NCBI GenBank assembly: GCA_041746135.1
Contig: JBGTHQ010000003.1
Coordinates: forward strand, 62,001 to 126,000
DNA: 64,000 bases
DNA from: Alg239-R122 sp041746135
Lineage (GTDB): Bacteria > Pseudomonadota > Alphaproteobacteria > Sphingomonadales > Sphingomonadaceae
Direction of reading: 5' to 3'
Shown here: in pieces, positions 32,108 to 41,299 of the stretch
How positions within the stretch are numbered: the stretch's first letter is position 1
Layout of the letters: each line of letters begins with the position of its first letter
Notes under the pieces: generated by a model
The model's input: only the letters and a program-made list of their open reading frames with translations
Told to the model about the DNA's origin: nothing
Database searches by the model: none
Position numbers and translations under genes: made by a program

Positions 32108-33178
32108 ATGACTTTGGCCACTATCGTAAAATCTTTTCTGGCCGCGGCCTTGCTGGCTTCGGCTCCACAGGCCATGGCGCAGCAGGTCTCCGGCCAGGCG
32201 GCTCCAACCGAGAATGTGGGCGCAACCGTCATAGACAACCCGCCGGGGGCCAATGTCCAGGAAGTGCCCGCGGGGGCAACGAATGCGCCGCAAGCCGAAG
32301 GCAGCTATGTCCCGATGAAGCCCACTCCCGGAAAGGGACAGCCGGTCTATGCCGGTCACGATTTTCAGGACCAGTATAGCGAAACCGGCCGCGATGCTTA
32401 TTGGATGCATTCCTATATTCTGATGCCCGTGATCGTCGTCATCTCGCTGTTCGTCCTGGCTTTGATGCTGTGGGCGATGTTCCGTTTCCGCGCCAAGCGC
32501 AATCCGGTCGCGTCCAAGACGACGCACAACAGCCTGGTCGAAGTGCTGTGGACCCTCATTCCGGTTATCATCCTGCTGGTCATCGCGGTGCCGTCGATCA
32601 GTCTGCTGGCCAAGCAGTACGAGCCCGCGCCCGCGGACGCGCTGACGATCAAGGTTACCGGATACCAGTGGTATTGGGGCTATACCTATCCCGACAATGG
32701 CGGTTTCGAAATCGTGTCCAACATGCTGAGCGACGAGGAGGCGCTTGCGCGCGGCGAGCCGGTCAAGCTGGCGGTCGACAACCGCATGGTCGTGCCCGCG
32801 GGCGTACCGATCAAGATTATCGTGACCGGTGCCGATGTGATCCACAGCTTTGCCGTGCCGTCGCTCTGGTTCAAGATGGACGCCGTACCCGGCCGCCTGA
32901 ACGAGAAGGTTCTGGAGGTTCTGGAGCCCGGCGTATATTATGGCCAGTGTTCCGAATTGTGCGGCGTACGCCACGGGTTCATGCCGATTGCAGTGGAAGC
33001 GCTGCCGATGGCCCAGTATAATGCCTGGGTCCGCGCGCAGGGCGGCACACCCAAGGGCGAGGAAAATGCCGTTGCCGCAGGCGCGGCGACCGAAACGCCT
33101 GCCACGGGTTCTGAAATCGTAGAAACAGAAAATATTGCAGCCGGCACCAAAACGCCCGCCACAGCCGTTACGAACTGA
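32108..33178 (+). CDS. ctaC: Cytochrome c oxidase subunit II
   Basis: 356 aa from ATG at 32108. Signal peptide, a Pro/Ala-rich linker, two membrane helices (about 104-124 and 148-167) and a periplasmic cupredoxin domain. The CuA site is visible in GQCSELCGVRHGFMPI, with the earlier His in GADVIHSFAVP. YQWYWGY is the aromatic electron-entry patch. It has no fused cytochrome c domain. A Thr/Ala-rich tail of about 50 residues follows. First gene of the aa3 operon. Confidence 0.97.
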   Translation: MTLATIVKSFLAAALLASAPQAMAQQVSGQAAPTENVGATVIDNPPGANVQEVPAGATNAPQAEGSYVPMKPTPGKGQPVYAGHDFQDQYSETGRDAYWMHSYILMPVIVVISLFVLALMLWAMFRFRAKRNPVASKTTHNSLVEVLWTLIPVIILLVIAVPSISLLAKQYEPAPADALTIKVTGYQWYWGYTYPDNGGFEIVSNMLSDEEALARGEPVKLAVDNRMVVPAGVPIKIIVTGADVIHSFAVPSLWFKMDAVPGRLNEKVLEVLEPGVYYGQCSELCGVRHGFMPIAVEALPMAQYNAWVRAQGGTPKGEENAVAAGAATETPATGSEIVETENIAAGTKTPATAVTN

Positions 33179-33192
33179 AGGTAATCGAAGCG

Positions 33193-34857
33193 ATGACAAC
33201 AATAGCAGCACATGCAGGCGACGCGCACACGCATGAAGATCATGCCGAGCACATTCCCGGATTTTTCCAGCGTTGGTTCATGTCGACCAACCACAAGGAT
33301 ATCGGCACACTCTATCTGATATTCGCGATTATCGCAGGGATTATTGGCGGCGCGATTTCCGGGTTCATGCGGCTGGAATTGGCCGAACCGGGTGTGCAGT
33401 ATCTGACGCAATGGGCGTCGTTCATGCAGGGCAGCGCCGCAACCGAGGATCAGGGTAACCATTTGTGGAACGTGCTGATTACCGCGCACGGGCTGATCAT
33501 GGTGTTCTTCATGGTCATGCCCGCGATGATCGGCGGTTTCGGCAACTGGTTTGTGCCGATTATGATCGGCGCGCCCGACATGGCGTTCCCGCGCATGAAC
33601 AATGTCAGCTTCTGGCTGTTGCCGCCTGCTTTCATCTTGTTGCTCGGTTCGACATTCGTTCCTGGCGGTGCCGGTCTGGGTGCCGGTACGGGCTGGACGG
33701 TTTATGCGCCGCTTTCTACCAGCGGTTCGCCGGGGCCTGCGGTCGATATGGCGATCCTGTCGCTGCACTTGGCGGGCGCCTCGTCGATTCTGGGCGCGGT
33801 CAATTTTATCACCACCATTTTCAACATGCGCGCACCGGGCATGACTCTGAACAAAATGCCGCTGTTCGCGTGGTCGGTTCTGGTCACCGCTTTCCTGCTG
33901 TTGCTGTCACTGCCCGTACTGGCCGCTGCCATCACCATGTTGCTGACGGACCGCAATTTCCAGACGACATTCTTCGATGCGGCCGGCGGCGGCGATCCCG
34001 TTCTCTACCAGCACCTGTTCTGGTTCTTCGGGCATCCCGAAGTGTACATCATGATATTGCCCGGCTTCGGCATGATCAGCCATATTATCGCGACATTCAG
34101 CAAGAAGCCGGTGTTCGGTTACTTGGGCATGGCCTACGCCATGGTCGCAATCGGCGTGGTCGGCTTTATCGTGTGGGCGCACCATATGTTCACCACCGGC
34201 CTTTCCGTGAATCTGAAAATGTACTTTACCGCGGCTACCATGGTGATCGCTGTACCCACCGGCATCAAGATTTTCAGCTGGATCGCCACGATGTGGGGCG
34301 GTTCGCTGAGCTTCAAGACGCCGATGATGTGGGCACTAGGCTTCATCTTCATGTTCACAGTGGGCGGCGTGACCGGCGTCGTGCTGGCCAATGGCGGTAT
34401 CGACGACAATCTGCACGATACCTATTATGTAGTCGCGCATTTTCATTATGTGCTGTCGCTGGGCGCGGTCTTCTCGATCTTCGCGGGCTTCTATTACTGG
34501 TTCCCCAAGATGAGCGGTCGCCATTACAGCGAAATTCTGGGCCAGCTGCATTTCTGGATTTTCTTTATCGGTGTGAATGTGCTGTTCTTCCCGATGCATT
34601 TCCTCGGCGTTAACGGCATGCCGCGGCGCATTCCTGACTATAATCCCGACTTTGCCTATTTCAATCACATGGCCTCAATCGGTTATGCGATCATGGCGGT
34701 CGGAATGCTGATCTTCTTCGTGAATATCGGCTGGGCAATGCTCGCGGGTCGCCGCGCTGAAGGCAATTACTGGGGCGAGGGCGCGACGACGCTGGAATGG
34801 ACTTTGTCCAGCCCGCCGCCGTTCCACCAGTTCGAAACGCTGCCGCATATCAAATAA
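33193..34857 (+). CDS. ctaD: Cytochrome c oxidase subunit I
   Basis: 554 aa, twelve membrane helices. The heme a/a3 and CuB ligands are seen in TAHGLIMVFF, WFFGHPEVYIMILPGFG, VWAHHMFTTGLS and VAHFHYVLSLG. This is an A-type haem-copper oxidase: the K-channel and HPEVY Tyr cross-link are present. It reduces O2 to water with proton pumping. Separated from ctaC by 14 bases. Confidence 0.98.
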   Translation: MTTIAAHAGDAHTHEDHAEHIPGFFQRWFMSTNHKDIGTLYLIFAIIAGIIGGAISGFMRLELAEPGVQYLTQWASFMQGSAATEDQGNHLWNVLITAHGLIMVFFMVMPAMIGGFGNWFVPIMIGAPDMAFPRMNNVSFWLLPPAFILLLGSTFVPGGAGLGAGTGWTVYAPLSTSGSPGPAVDMAILSLHLAGASSILGAVNFITTIFNMRAPGMTLNKMPLFAWSVLVTAFLLLLSLPVLAAAITMLLTDRNFQTTFFDAAGGGDPVLYQHLFWFFGHPEVYIMILPGFGMISHIIATFSKKPVFGYLGMAYAMVAIGVVGFIVWAHHMFTTGLSVNLKMYFTAATMVIAVPTGIKIFSWIATMWGGSLSFKTPMMWALGFIFMFTVGGVTGVVLANGGIDDNLHDTYYVVAHFHYVLSLGAVFSIFAGFYYWFPKMSGRHYSEILGQLHFWIFFIGVNVLFFPMHFLGVNGMPRRIPDYNPDFAYFNHMASIGYAIMAVGMLIFFVNIGWAMLAGRRAEGNYWGEGATTLEWTLSSPPPFHQFETLPHIK

Positions 34858-34882
34858 GCGGCGGCTGACTTACCCGGAACGT

Positions 34883-34910
34883 GCGCCGCACAGGTAAATC
34901 CCTGCGGCGC
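34883..34910 (+). terminator. Hairpin between ctaD and ctaB
   Basis: GCGCCGCA (34883-34890) and TGCGGCGC (34903-34910) form a perfect eight-pair stem followed by TGTTT. The T-run is weak, so it is more likely an attenuator or RNA-processing barrier that lets subunit genes be expressed above the assembly genes. A 13-base palindrome CCGGAT-A-ATCCGG (34928-34940) follows. Confidence 0.45.
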
Positions 34911-34952
34911 TGTTTCCTCATAAGGTGCCGGATAATCCGGTGATGACCGACA

Positions 34953-35921
34953 ATGGACGTACAAGGTTCGAAAACAGCCGCGATCAAACCTGCCGATAGC
35001 GGTATTGGCCAGCTCGTTTCGCCCGATTATGAAGCTGCTGATTGGCGCGATTTCTACGCTTTGACCAAACCGCGCGTACTGTCGCTCGTCATTTTTACCG
35101 GACTGTGTGGATTGCTCGCGGCACCGGGTTCGATCCATCCCGTCATCGGCTTTACCGCCATATTGTGCATCGCCTTGGGGGCCGGCGGTTCCGCTGCGCT
35201 CAACCAATGGTACGAAGCGGATATCGATGCCGGCATGAAACGTACAGCGAACCGACCCTTGCCCGCCAGGCGCATGCGGCGCGTGGCGGCTCTGCAATTC
35301 GGCCTCGGCCTGTCGGGGCTTTCGGTATTTATCATGGGTGTCGGCGTAAACTGGCTGAGCGCCGCGATCCTCGCTTTCTCCATATTTTTCTATTCGGTGG
35401 TCTATACGATCTGGCTGAAACCCAATACCCCGCAAAATATCGTCATCGGCGGCGCGGCGGGTGCGTTTCCCCCGATTATCGGATGGGCTGCGGTCACCAA
35501 TGACGTGACGTTGCTACCGGTTCTGCTCTTCGCGCTGATCTTCATCTGGACTCCGCCACATTTCTGGGCGCTCGCGCTGTTCATAAAATCGGATTATGCC
35601 AAGGTCGGCATTCCGATGATGCCGGTGGTTGCGGGCGAAAAATCGACGCGTCGCCAGATTTTCGGCTATTCTGTGGCTTTGTTGGCGATCGCTTCCGCAC
35701 CGCCTTTGCTCGGTCTTACCGGCTGGATCTACGGGGCCCCGGCAATTGCGCTGTCGCTGGTTTTTCTCGCGCTCGCCGCAAAAGTCGGTTTTCGCAGCGA
35801 AAGCGATCCCAAAAAGATGAAGCCGGAAAAACAGCTGTTCGCCTTTTCCATATTTTATCTGTTTGCCATTTTCGGCGTGCTGGTCGCCGACCGGCTGGTC
35901 GCCACAGGAGCATTTGCATGA
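34953..35921 (+). CDS. ctaB: Protoheme IX farnesyltransferase (heme O synthase)
   Basis: 322 aa UbiA-type membrane prenyltransferase. NQWYEADIDAGMKRTANRPL holds the Asp-rich diphosphate site and IFIWTPPHFWALALF the second block. It farnesylates heme B to heme O for the oxidase, using FPP from IspA-type synthesis. The stop overlaps the start of the next small gene (ATGA). Confidence 0.96.
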   Translation: MDVQGSKTAAIKPADSGIGQLVSPDYEAADWRDFYALTKPRVLSLVIFTGLCGLLAAPGSIHPVIGFTAILCIALGAGGSAALNQWYEADIDAGMKRTANRPLPARRMRRVAALQFGLGLSGLSVFIMGVGVNWLSAAILAFSIFFYSVVYTIWLKPNTPQNIVIGGAAGAFPPIIGWAAVTNDVTLLPVLLFALIFIWTPPHFWALALFIKSDYAKVGIPMMPVVAGEKSTRRQIFGYSVALLAIASAPPLLGLTGWIYGAPAIALSLVFLALAAKVGFRSESDPKKMKPEKQLFAFSIFYLFAIFGVLVADRLVATGAFA

Positions 35922-36073
35922 CTGAATCCTTCAAGCAACCCGATTATAACGATCCCGAAACGCTGAAAAAACTGCGTGCGCGGCAACGCTCGCGCTCGGT
36001 CGTGATGGCGCTGGGCCTGTTTGCGCTATGCGTATTGTTCTATTTCATCACTTTCGTCAAAATGTCCAACTGA
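35918..36073 (+). CDS. 51-aa cytochrome oxidase assembly peptide (CoxF-like)
   Basis: A short gene of 52 codons: charged N-terminus (TESFKQPDYNDPETLKKLRA), then one membrane helix (about 29-46) ending FVKMSN. ATG overlaps the ctaB stop and the gene ends five bases before ctaG. Small single-helix genes at this exact place between ctaB and ctaG are usual in alphaproteobacterial cox operons. Role in oxidase assembly is inferred from context. Confidence 0.75.
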   Translation: MTESFKQPDYNDPETLKKLRARQRSRSVVMALGLFALCVLFYFITFVKMSN

Positions 36074-36078
36074 GCGCC

Positions 36079-36654
36079 ATGAACACTGCGTCCTTTCCCC
36101 TCGAAACCCGCAAACGCAATCATCGCGTCGCTTTTTTCACGGGTCTGCTGGTCGCCGGTATGCTGGCGCTCGGATACGCATCGGTGCCGCTCTACCGGCT
36201 GTTCTGCCAGGTAACCGGCTATGGCGGGACGACGCAGGTGGCCGATGCCGAAATGGCGGAGACGGTAAAAGCGACCGGCAGGGTCATGTCGGTGCGGTTC
36301 GATTCAAATGTGTCCAGCGCGCTGCCCTGGGATTTTCAGCCCGAACAGATTACCGACCAGGTTAGTGTGGGCGCGCGCGACATGGCGATTTTTTTGGCGC
36401 ACAATCGCAGTGACCAGCCGGTTACCGGCACCGCGACTTTCAATGTCACCCCGGTGCAGGCGGGCAAATATTTCAACAAGGTTCAATGTTTCTGTTTTAC
36501 CGAGCAGACGCTGAAGCCCGGTGAAAGCGTGCGCATGCCGGTGCTCTACTTTATCGATCCCGCGATTTTGGATGATCCGGATGCGAACACGATCGGGGAA
36601 ATTACGCTCAGCTATACCTTTTATCCGGTGGACCCGGACAAAAAGGGAAGCTAA
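36079..36654 (+). CDS. ctaG: Cytochrome c oxidase assembly protein CtaG (Cox11)
   Basis: 191 aa from ATG at 36079. One N-terminal helix then a periplasmic Ig-like domain. VPLYRLFCQVTGYGGTTQ and the copper-binding pair in KVQCFCFTEQTLKPGE are diagnostic. Cox11 delivers copper to the CuB centre of subunit I. Position between ctaB and ctaE is standard. Confidence 0.96.
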   Translation: MNTASFPLETRKRNHRVAFFTGLLVAGMLALGYASVPLYRLFCQVTGYGGTTQVADAEMAETVKATGRVMSVRFDSNVSSALPWDFQPEQITDQVSVGARDMAIFLAHNRSDQPVTGTATFNVTPVQAGKYFNKVQCFCFTEQTLKPGESVRMPVLYFIDPAILDDPDANTIGEITLSYTFYPVDPDKKGS

Positions 36655-36693
36655 AGACGTGTACATAGATACAGGACTGTAGGGAAATACGAC

Positions 36694-37575
36694 ATGGCCG
36701 GAGCCAAAAATCACGACTATCACATTCTGCCCCCCAGCATTTGGCCTTTTTTCGGGTCGATGTCTGCTCTCACCATGGCTCTTGGCGGTATCATGTGGCT
36801 GCATCAGGAATATTTCGGTTCCTTCGGCGCGTGGGTGTTCTATCTTGGCGTCGCCGGCGTGCTTTTCACCTTCTACAGCTGGTGGTCCGACGTTATTGCG
36901 GAGGCGCATGCGGGCGACCACACACCCGTCGTGCAGCTCCATCTACGCTATGGCATGATCCTGTTCATTGCCTCCGAAGTGATGTTCTTTGTCGGCTGGT
37001 TCTGGGCCTATTTCGATTTCTCACTATTCCCCGTGCCGCTGGAGCTTGCAGGTGAGGGTACGGAAATCACGGTCACCAATCTGATCGGGCAGGAAGGCGC
37101 GGCCGCGCTGATGCAATGGCCGCCAAAAGGGCTCGAAGTGCTCAACGCCTATGAACTGCCTTTGCTCAACACACTGATCCTGCTGTGTTCGGGCACGGCG
37201 GTCACCTGGGCGCACCATTCGCTGATCCACGGTAACCGCGACGGGCTGATTAAAGGATTGTGGCTGACTATCGGACTCGGCATTCTGTTCACCAGTATCC
37301 AGGCGTATGAATATGTTGTCGCCCCTATCCCATTCGCAGGGCTGAACTTCGGCGCAGCATTCTATATGGCCACCGGTTTTCACGGCTTCCACGTTCTGGT
37401 CGGTACGATCTTCCTGATCGTCTGCCTGGCCCGCGCCTATAAGGGCCATTTTACCCCGAAACAGCATTTCGGTTTCGAGGCGGCGGCCTGGTACTGGCAT
37501 TTTGTCGACGTCGTATGGCTGTTCCTGTTTATCGTTGTCTATGTCTGGGGCGGTTGGGGGGCGCCAGTCCACTAG
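36694..37575 (+). CDS. ctaE: Cytochrome c oxidase subunit III
   Basis: 293 aa with seven membrane helices. HILPPSIWPFFGSMSALTMA at the start, the SEVMFFVGWFWAYF helix with the lipid-binding Glu, and the C-terminal AWYWHFVDVVWLFLFIVVYV are typical of CoxC. It stabilises proton uptake by subunit I. GGG lies upstream of the start in GTAGGGAAATACGAC. Confidence 0.98.
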   Translation: MAGAKNHDYHILPPSIWPFFGSMSALTMALGGIMWLHQEYFGSFGAWVFYLGVAGVLFTFYSWWSDVIAEAHAGDHTPVVQLHLRYGMILFIASEVMFFVGWFWAYFDFSLFPVPLELAGEGTEITVTNLIGQEGAAALMQWPPKGLEVLNAYELPLLNTLILLCSGTAVTWAHHSLIHGNRDGLIKGLWLTIGLGILFTSIQAYEYVVAPIPFAGLNFGAAFYMATGFHGFHVLVGTIFLIVCLARAYKGHFTPKQHFGFEAAAWYWHFVDVVWLFLFIVVYVWGGWGAPVH

Positions 37576-37589
37576 GGCCGCGCACGAAC

Positions 37590-37973
37590 TTGAACGACAG
37601 CACCACATTTTCAAAAGGGCAGCCCGGCACGTTTCGGACTGCCCTTCTCGGTCTTTGCCCGCGTTGCGGAGAAAAGACGCTTTTTCGAAACTTCCTGACT
37701 TTTGCCGACAAATGCCGCGCCTGCGGGCTGGATTACAACCAGTATAATGTGGGCGACGGTCCTGCAGCATTCCTGACGCTGATCGTCGGCGCACTCGTAT
37801 GCGCGCTGGCCCTGACGCTCGAAGTCGTGGTGAACCCGCCTTTCTGGGTGCATATCATCCTCTGGCTTCCGGTCACTATATTTGCGGTGACAGTCGCGCT
37901 GCGCGTTTCGAAAGCCGCGTTGCTGATCCTCGAGCACAGCAAAGAAGCGCCCGATACGGACGATCGGTCATGA
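37590..37973 (+). CDS. DUF983 zinc-ribbon membrane protein
   Basis: About 127 aa. CPRCGEKTLFRNFLTFADKC followed by RACGLDY is a four-Cys zinc ribbon; two membrane helices follow (about 58-77 and 82-101). DUF983 genes sit between ctaE and surF1 in many alphaproteobacteria and are assumed to help oxidase assembly. No ATG is available near the 5' end; TTG at 37590 is the best start, 14 bases after the ctaE stop, without a clear ribosome binding site. The stop overlaps the surF1 start. Confidence 0.8.
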   Translation: MNDSTTFSKGQPGTFRTALLGLCPRCGEKTLFRNFLTFADKCRACGLDYNQYNVGDGPAAFLTLIVGALVCALALTLEVVVNPPFWVHIILWLPVTIFAVTVALRVSKAALLILEHSKEAPDTDDRS

Positions 37974-38560
37974 ATCGAATTCCGGTCATACCTACCATTA
38001 TCGTGACTTTGGCTATCGTCATCATGGTCCTTTTGGGCATATGGCAATTGCAGCGCGCCCAGTGGAAAGAACGGCTGCTCGCCGAATATGCGGCGGCAGA
38101 AGGGTTGGCGCCGGTCGCATGGCCGCGCAATCCCAAAGCGCCGGGACCACTGCCGCTCTATCGCAAATCGTCGCTCGACTGCCTATCGGTAAGCGACTGG
38201 CGCAGCATCAGCGGGCGCAATGCCAGCAACATGGCCGGAAACGTGCACGTTGCGACGTGCCGACTGAATGCCAAGGGCCAAGAGACGGCGCAGGTGGTGA
38301 CAGGCTGGTCGATTTCGCCTGCCAATCCGGACTGGGCCGGCGGACCGGTAAGCGGCACGATCGCGCCAGACGCGAAGCATGGCGTGCGCCTTGTGACGGA
38401 CAGGCCGGTAGTCGGACTTGCCGCCAACGCGCGACCTTCGCTGGAAAATATTCCCAACAACCATCTGGCCTATGCGGTGCAATGGTTTTTCTTCGCTGCA
38501 ATCGCGGGCGGTATCTATATGCTGGCCTTGCGGGGAAGACGCCGACGCAAGGCTGAGTAA
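37970..38560 (+). CDS. SURF1-family oxidase assembly protein
   Basis: 196 aa from ATG at 37970, overlapping the DUF983 stop by four bases. Two membrane helices at the ends (about 8-27 and 166-184) flank a periplasmic domain; LLGIWQLQRAQWKERLLAEY at the start and NNHLAYAVQWFFFAAIAGGI at the end are the SURF1 signature. It acts in heme a insertion or early assembly of subunit I. Last gene of the cox operon. Confidence 0.92.
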   Translation: MNRIPVIPTIIVTLAIVIMVLLGIWQLQRAQWKERLLAEYAAAEGLAPVAWPRNPKAPGPLPLYRKSSLDCLSVSDWRSISGRNASNMAGNVHVATCRLNAKGQETAQVVTGWSISPANPDWAGGPVSGTIAPDAKHGVRLVTDRPVVGLAANARPSLENIPNNHLAYAVQWFFFAAIAGGIYMLALRGRRRRKAE

Positions 38561-38626
38561 GCGGGCCAAAAGGCTTGCGAAACCGCGTGTCAAACGCTAC
38601 CCGCGCTGCATCATCAGGGAAGTTTC

Positions 38627-40030
38627 ATGCAATATATCAGCACCCGCGGAAGCGCCCCCGCACTCGATTTTGAAAACGTAACGCTGGCGGGACTAGCCAG
38701 CGACGGGGGATTGTATGTCCCGTCCGCATGGCCCAAACTCAGCGAAGCCGAGATTGCCGATATGGCGGGGCTGTCCTACGTGGAAATCGCAGTACGGGTG
38801 ATGGCGCCCTTTATCGGCGACAGCATGACACAGGCGGAACTGACCGAAATATGCCATCAGGCCTATGGCCGGTTCGCGCATGCGGCCGTCACTCCACTGA
38901 TCCAGTTGGATCAGCAGCACTGGCTGATGGAATTGTTTCACGGGCCCACTTTGGCGTTCAAGGACGTGGCGCTGCAACTGCTCGGGCTGATGTTCGAGAA
39001 ATTTCTGAGCCGCCGCGACACGCACCTGACCGTGATTGGGGCTACGTCTGGCGACACCGGTTCCGCCGCGATTGATGCGCTGGCGGGGCGGGCCAAGGTC
39101 GACATATTCATGCTGCACCCCCAAGGCCGCATCTCAGACGTCCAGCGGCGACAAATGACCACTGTGCTCGCGCCCAATGTTCACAACATCGCCATCGACG
39201 GCAGTTTCGACGATGCGCAGGCGATGGTCAAACGCATGTTCGGCGACCCCGCTTTCGCGGGTCGTTTCAATCTGTCCGCTGTCAATTCGATCAACTGGGC
39301 CCGGCTCATGGCGCAGGTCGTCTATTATTTCGCAAGCGCCGTGGCGCTTGGCGCGCCGAGACGAAAAGTCGCATTTTCTGTACCGACGGGCAATTTCGGC
39401 GACGTGTTCGCCGGCTATGTCGCCGCGCAAATGGGGCTGCCGATCGCAAAGCTGATCATTGCGACCAACGTCAACGACATCCTGCACCGGGCCCTGTCGC
39501 AAGGCGATTATTCAGCGGGCAGCGTGACCCCCACGTCCGCTCCGTCGATGGACATACAGGTCAGTTCCAATTTCGAGCGGCTTCTGTTCGATTTGGAGGG
39601 GCGTGATGGAGACAGGACGCTGCAACGCATGAGTGCTTTCGAGGACAGTCGTAAAATGCTGCTCAGCCAGGATATGCAGGCGGATTTGAAAACCCTGTTC
39701 ATGAGCGCGCGTGCCGATAACGATGATATGGCGGGCGCGATGCGCTGGGCATATGAAGATGCCGGAGAAGTCATCGACCCGCACACCGCTATCGGCTTGC
39801 ACGCCGCACGCACCAGCGGCATCGATCCGCGCATACCCGTGGTTACATTGGCCACCGCGCATCCCGGTAAATTCCGCGATGCAGTCGAACGTGCGACCGG
39901 TTATCGGCCCAGTCTTCCCCCGCGCGTTGGCAACCTGTTTGAACGCCAAGAGCGGTACGATACGCTTGCCGGCGATTATGAAGCTGTAACCGGATATATC
40001 GGCGAAAGGGCGGTCCCGCGCCATGGCTGA
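38627..40030 (+). CDS. thrC: Threonine synthase
   Basis: 467 aa. HGPTLAFKDVALQLLG holds the PLP Lys (K112), TVIGATSGDTGSAAIDAL the phosphate loop, and VPTGNFGDVFAGY the third block. The length and the opening MQYISTRGSAPALDFENV match the proteobacterial (class II) enzyme. It makes threonine from phosphohomoserine. The 3' end overlaps the methyltransferase gene by eight bases. Confidence 0.97.
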   Translation: MQYISTRGSAPALDFENVTLAGLASDGGLYVPSAWPKLSEAEIADMAGLSYVEIAVRVMAPFIGDSMTQAELTEICHQAYGRFAHAAVTPLIQLDQQHWLMELFHGPTLAFKDVALQLLGLMFEKFLSRRDTHLTVIGATSGDTGSAAIDALAGRAKVDIFMLHPQGRISDVQRRQMTTVLAPNVHNIAIDGSFDDAQAMVKRMFGDPAFAGRFNLSAVNSINWARLMAQVVYYFASAVALGAPRRKVAFSVPTGNFGDVFAGYVAAQMGLPIAKLIIATNVNDILHRALSQGDYSAGSVTPTSAPSMDIQVSSNFERLLFDLEGRDGDRTLQRMSAFEDSRKMLLSQDMQADLKTLFMSARADNDDMAGAMRWAYEDAGEVIDPHTAIGLHAARTSGIDPRIPVVTLATAHPGKFRDAVERATGYRPSLPPRVGNLFERQERYDTLAGDYEAVTGYIGERAVPRHG

Positions 40031-40910
40031 TCTGGTGCCGAGCATATTGGTCATGGAAGGCCAGCCGCGTGAGGATTACCGGCTGCTCGACAGCGGGCAT
40101 GGTCGCAAGCTTGAACAATATGGCCGTTACCGGCTGATCCGTCCCGAAGCGCAGGCGTTGTGGTCGCCGCAATCGGACGAATGGGACGCGGACGGCGAGT
40201 TCATTCCCGCTTCGGACGAAGACGGGGGCGGGCGCTGGCATTTCACGAATCCTGTACCGAAAGAAGGCTGGTCGCTGGTTTGGAACGACCAAGTTCATTT
40301 CACCGCGCAATGCACGCCATTCCGCCATTTGGGTTTTTTCCCCGATATGGACCCGGTCTGGCGCTGGATGCGCGGCCAGCTGGCGGGTGTCGATAGCCCT
40401 GAAGCGATGAATTTGTTCGGATATACCGGCGTGGGGACGCTGGCGCTGGCGGCGCAGGGCGTGAAAATGGTGCATGTCGATGCGTCCAAAAAATCGGTCG
40501 CCTCAGCGCGGGAAAACGCGGCGCAATCCGGCATGTCCGAATATCCGGTACGGTGGATGATCGACGATGCCGCCAAATTCACCGCGCGCGAAGTCCGGCG
40601 CGAACGGCGCTATGACGGGATATTGCTCGATCCGCCCAAATATGGCCGCGGACCGGATGGCGAAGTGTGGCGTCTGGAAGAAAAATTGCCCGACCTGATT
40701 GCCGACTGTCGGCAATTGCTGGATGACCGCTCGCGCTTCTTGTTCCTGACGGTCTATGCCGTACGCATGTCCGCCCTCGCTTTGGGCGAACTTCTGAACG
40801 CGCATTTCAAGAGCCTGCCCGGTAAGATCGAAATGGGCGAACTGGCGGTGCGTGAGCAAGGCTCGGGTCGCTTGCTCCCGACCGCGATATTCGCGCGCTG
40901 GTCGCAATAA
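40023..40910 (+). CDS. Class I SAM-dependent methyltransferase, RlmI-like
   Basis: 295 aa. LFGYTGVGTLALAAQGVKMV is the SAM-binding loop, HVDASKKSVASARENAAQSG the acidic ribose site and ILLDPPKYGRG the catalytic DPPK motif seen in RlmI/RlmK-type 23S rRNA methyltransferases. It lacks the N-terminal PUA domain of RlmI; the first 90 residues are a different beta-rich region. The target is therefore uncertain. Overlap with thrC suggests co-translation. Confidence 0.8.
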   Translation: MADLVPSILVMEGQPREDYRLLDSGHGRKLEQYGRYRLIRPEAQALWSPQSDEWDADGEFIPASDEDGGGRWHFTNPVPKEGWSLVWNDQVHFTAQCTPFRHLGFFPDMDPVWRWMRGQLAGVDSPEAMNLFGYTGVGTLALAAQGVKMVHVDASKKSVASARENAAQSGMSEYPVRWMIDDAAKFTAREVRRERRYDGILLDPPKYGRGPDGEVWRLEEKLPDLIADCRQLLDDRSRFLFLTVYAVRMSALALGELLNAHFKSLPGKIEMGELAVREQGSGRLLPTAIFARWSQ

Positions 40911-40927
40911 ACGTGAGGAACTTGAAC

Positions 40928-41299
40928 ATGCAGGACAGCCTGATCCTCGAAGTCGCCGATCTCGATGTGAACGTGCTCACTGGCATTTATTCCGAAGAAA
41001 CCAAGCTGGCGCAGCCGCTGCGTATTTCCATTCGCGCCGATTTGAAAATGGCCCGGCATTACACGCCCGATACGCCGCTGTCCGCGTCGAAAAACTATAT
41101 GGACCTGAAGGACGCCGCAATGGGTTCGCTGCCCGAAGGCGTGCATTTTACGTTGATCGAGGGTGTCGCCGACCACATTATCCGCACATTGTTCGAGGGC
41201 GACGAACGCGTTCGGGCAGTTGAGGTCAAGATTGTGAAACTGGCCATCGCTGAACGCAATGAATCGATAGGCATCACCATGAAAAGAGTACGGGCATGA
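40928..41299 (+). CDS. folB: Dihydroneopterin aldolase (FolB family)
   Basis: 123 aa from ATG at 40928, with AGGA eight bases upstream. LEVADLDVNVLTGIYSEETK and the block DLKDAAMGSLPEGVHFTLIE match FolB, including the Glu in LIEGVAD. It cleaves dihydroneopterin to hydroxymethyl-dihydropterin or epimerises the substrate. The stop overlaps the next gene, a pteridine-reductase-like SDR, supporting a folate/pterin function for both. Confidence 0.85.
   Translation: MQDSLILEVADLDVNVLTGIYSEETKLAQPLRISIRADLKMARHYTPDTPLSASKNYMDLKDAAMGSLPEGVHFTLIEGVADHIIRTLFEGDERVRAVEVKIVKLAIAERNESIGITMKRVRA

Noticed and set aside
33465..34613. 382-codon plus-strand frame within ctaD
   Set aside because: It is another frame of cytochrome oxidase subunit I, which is complete and unmistakable.
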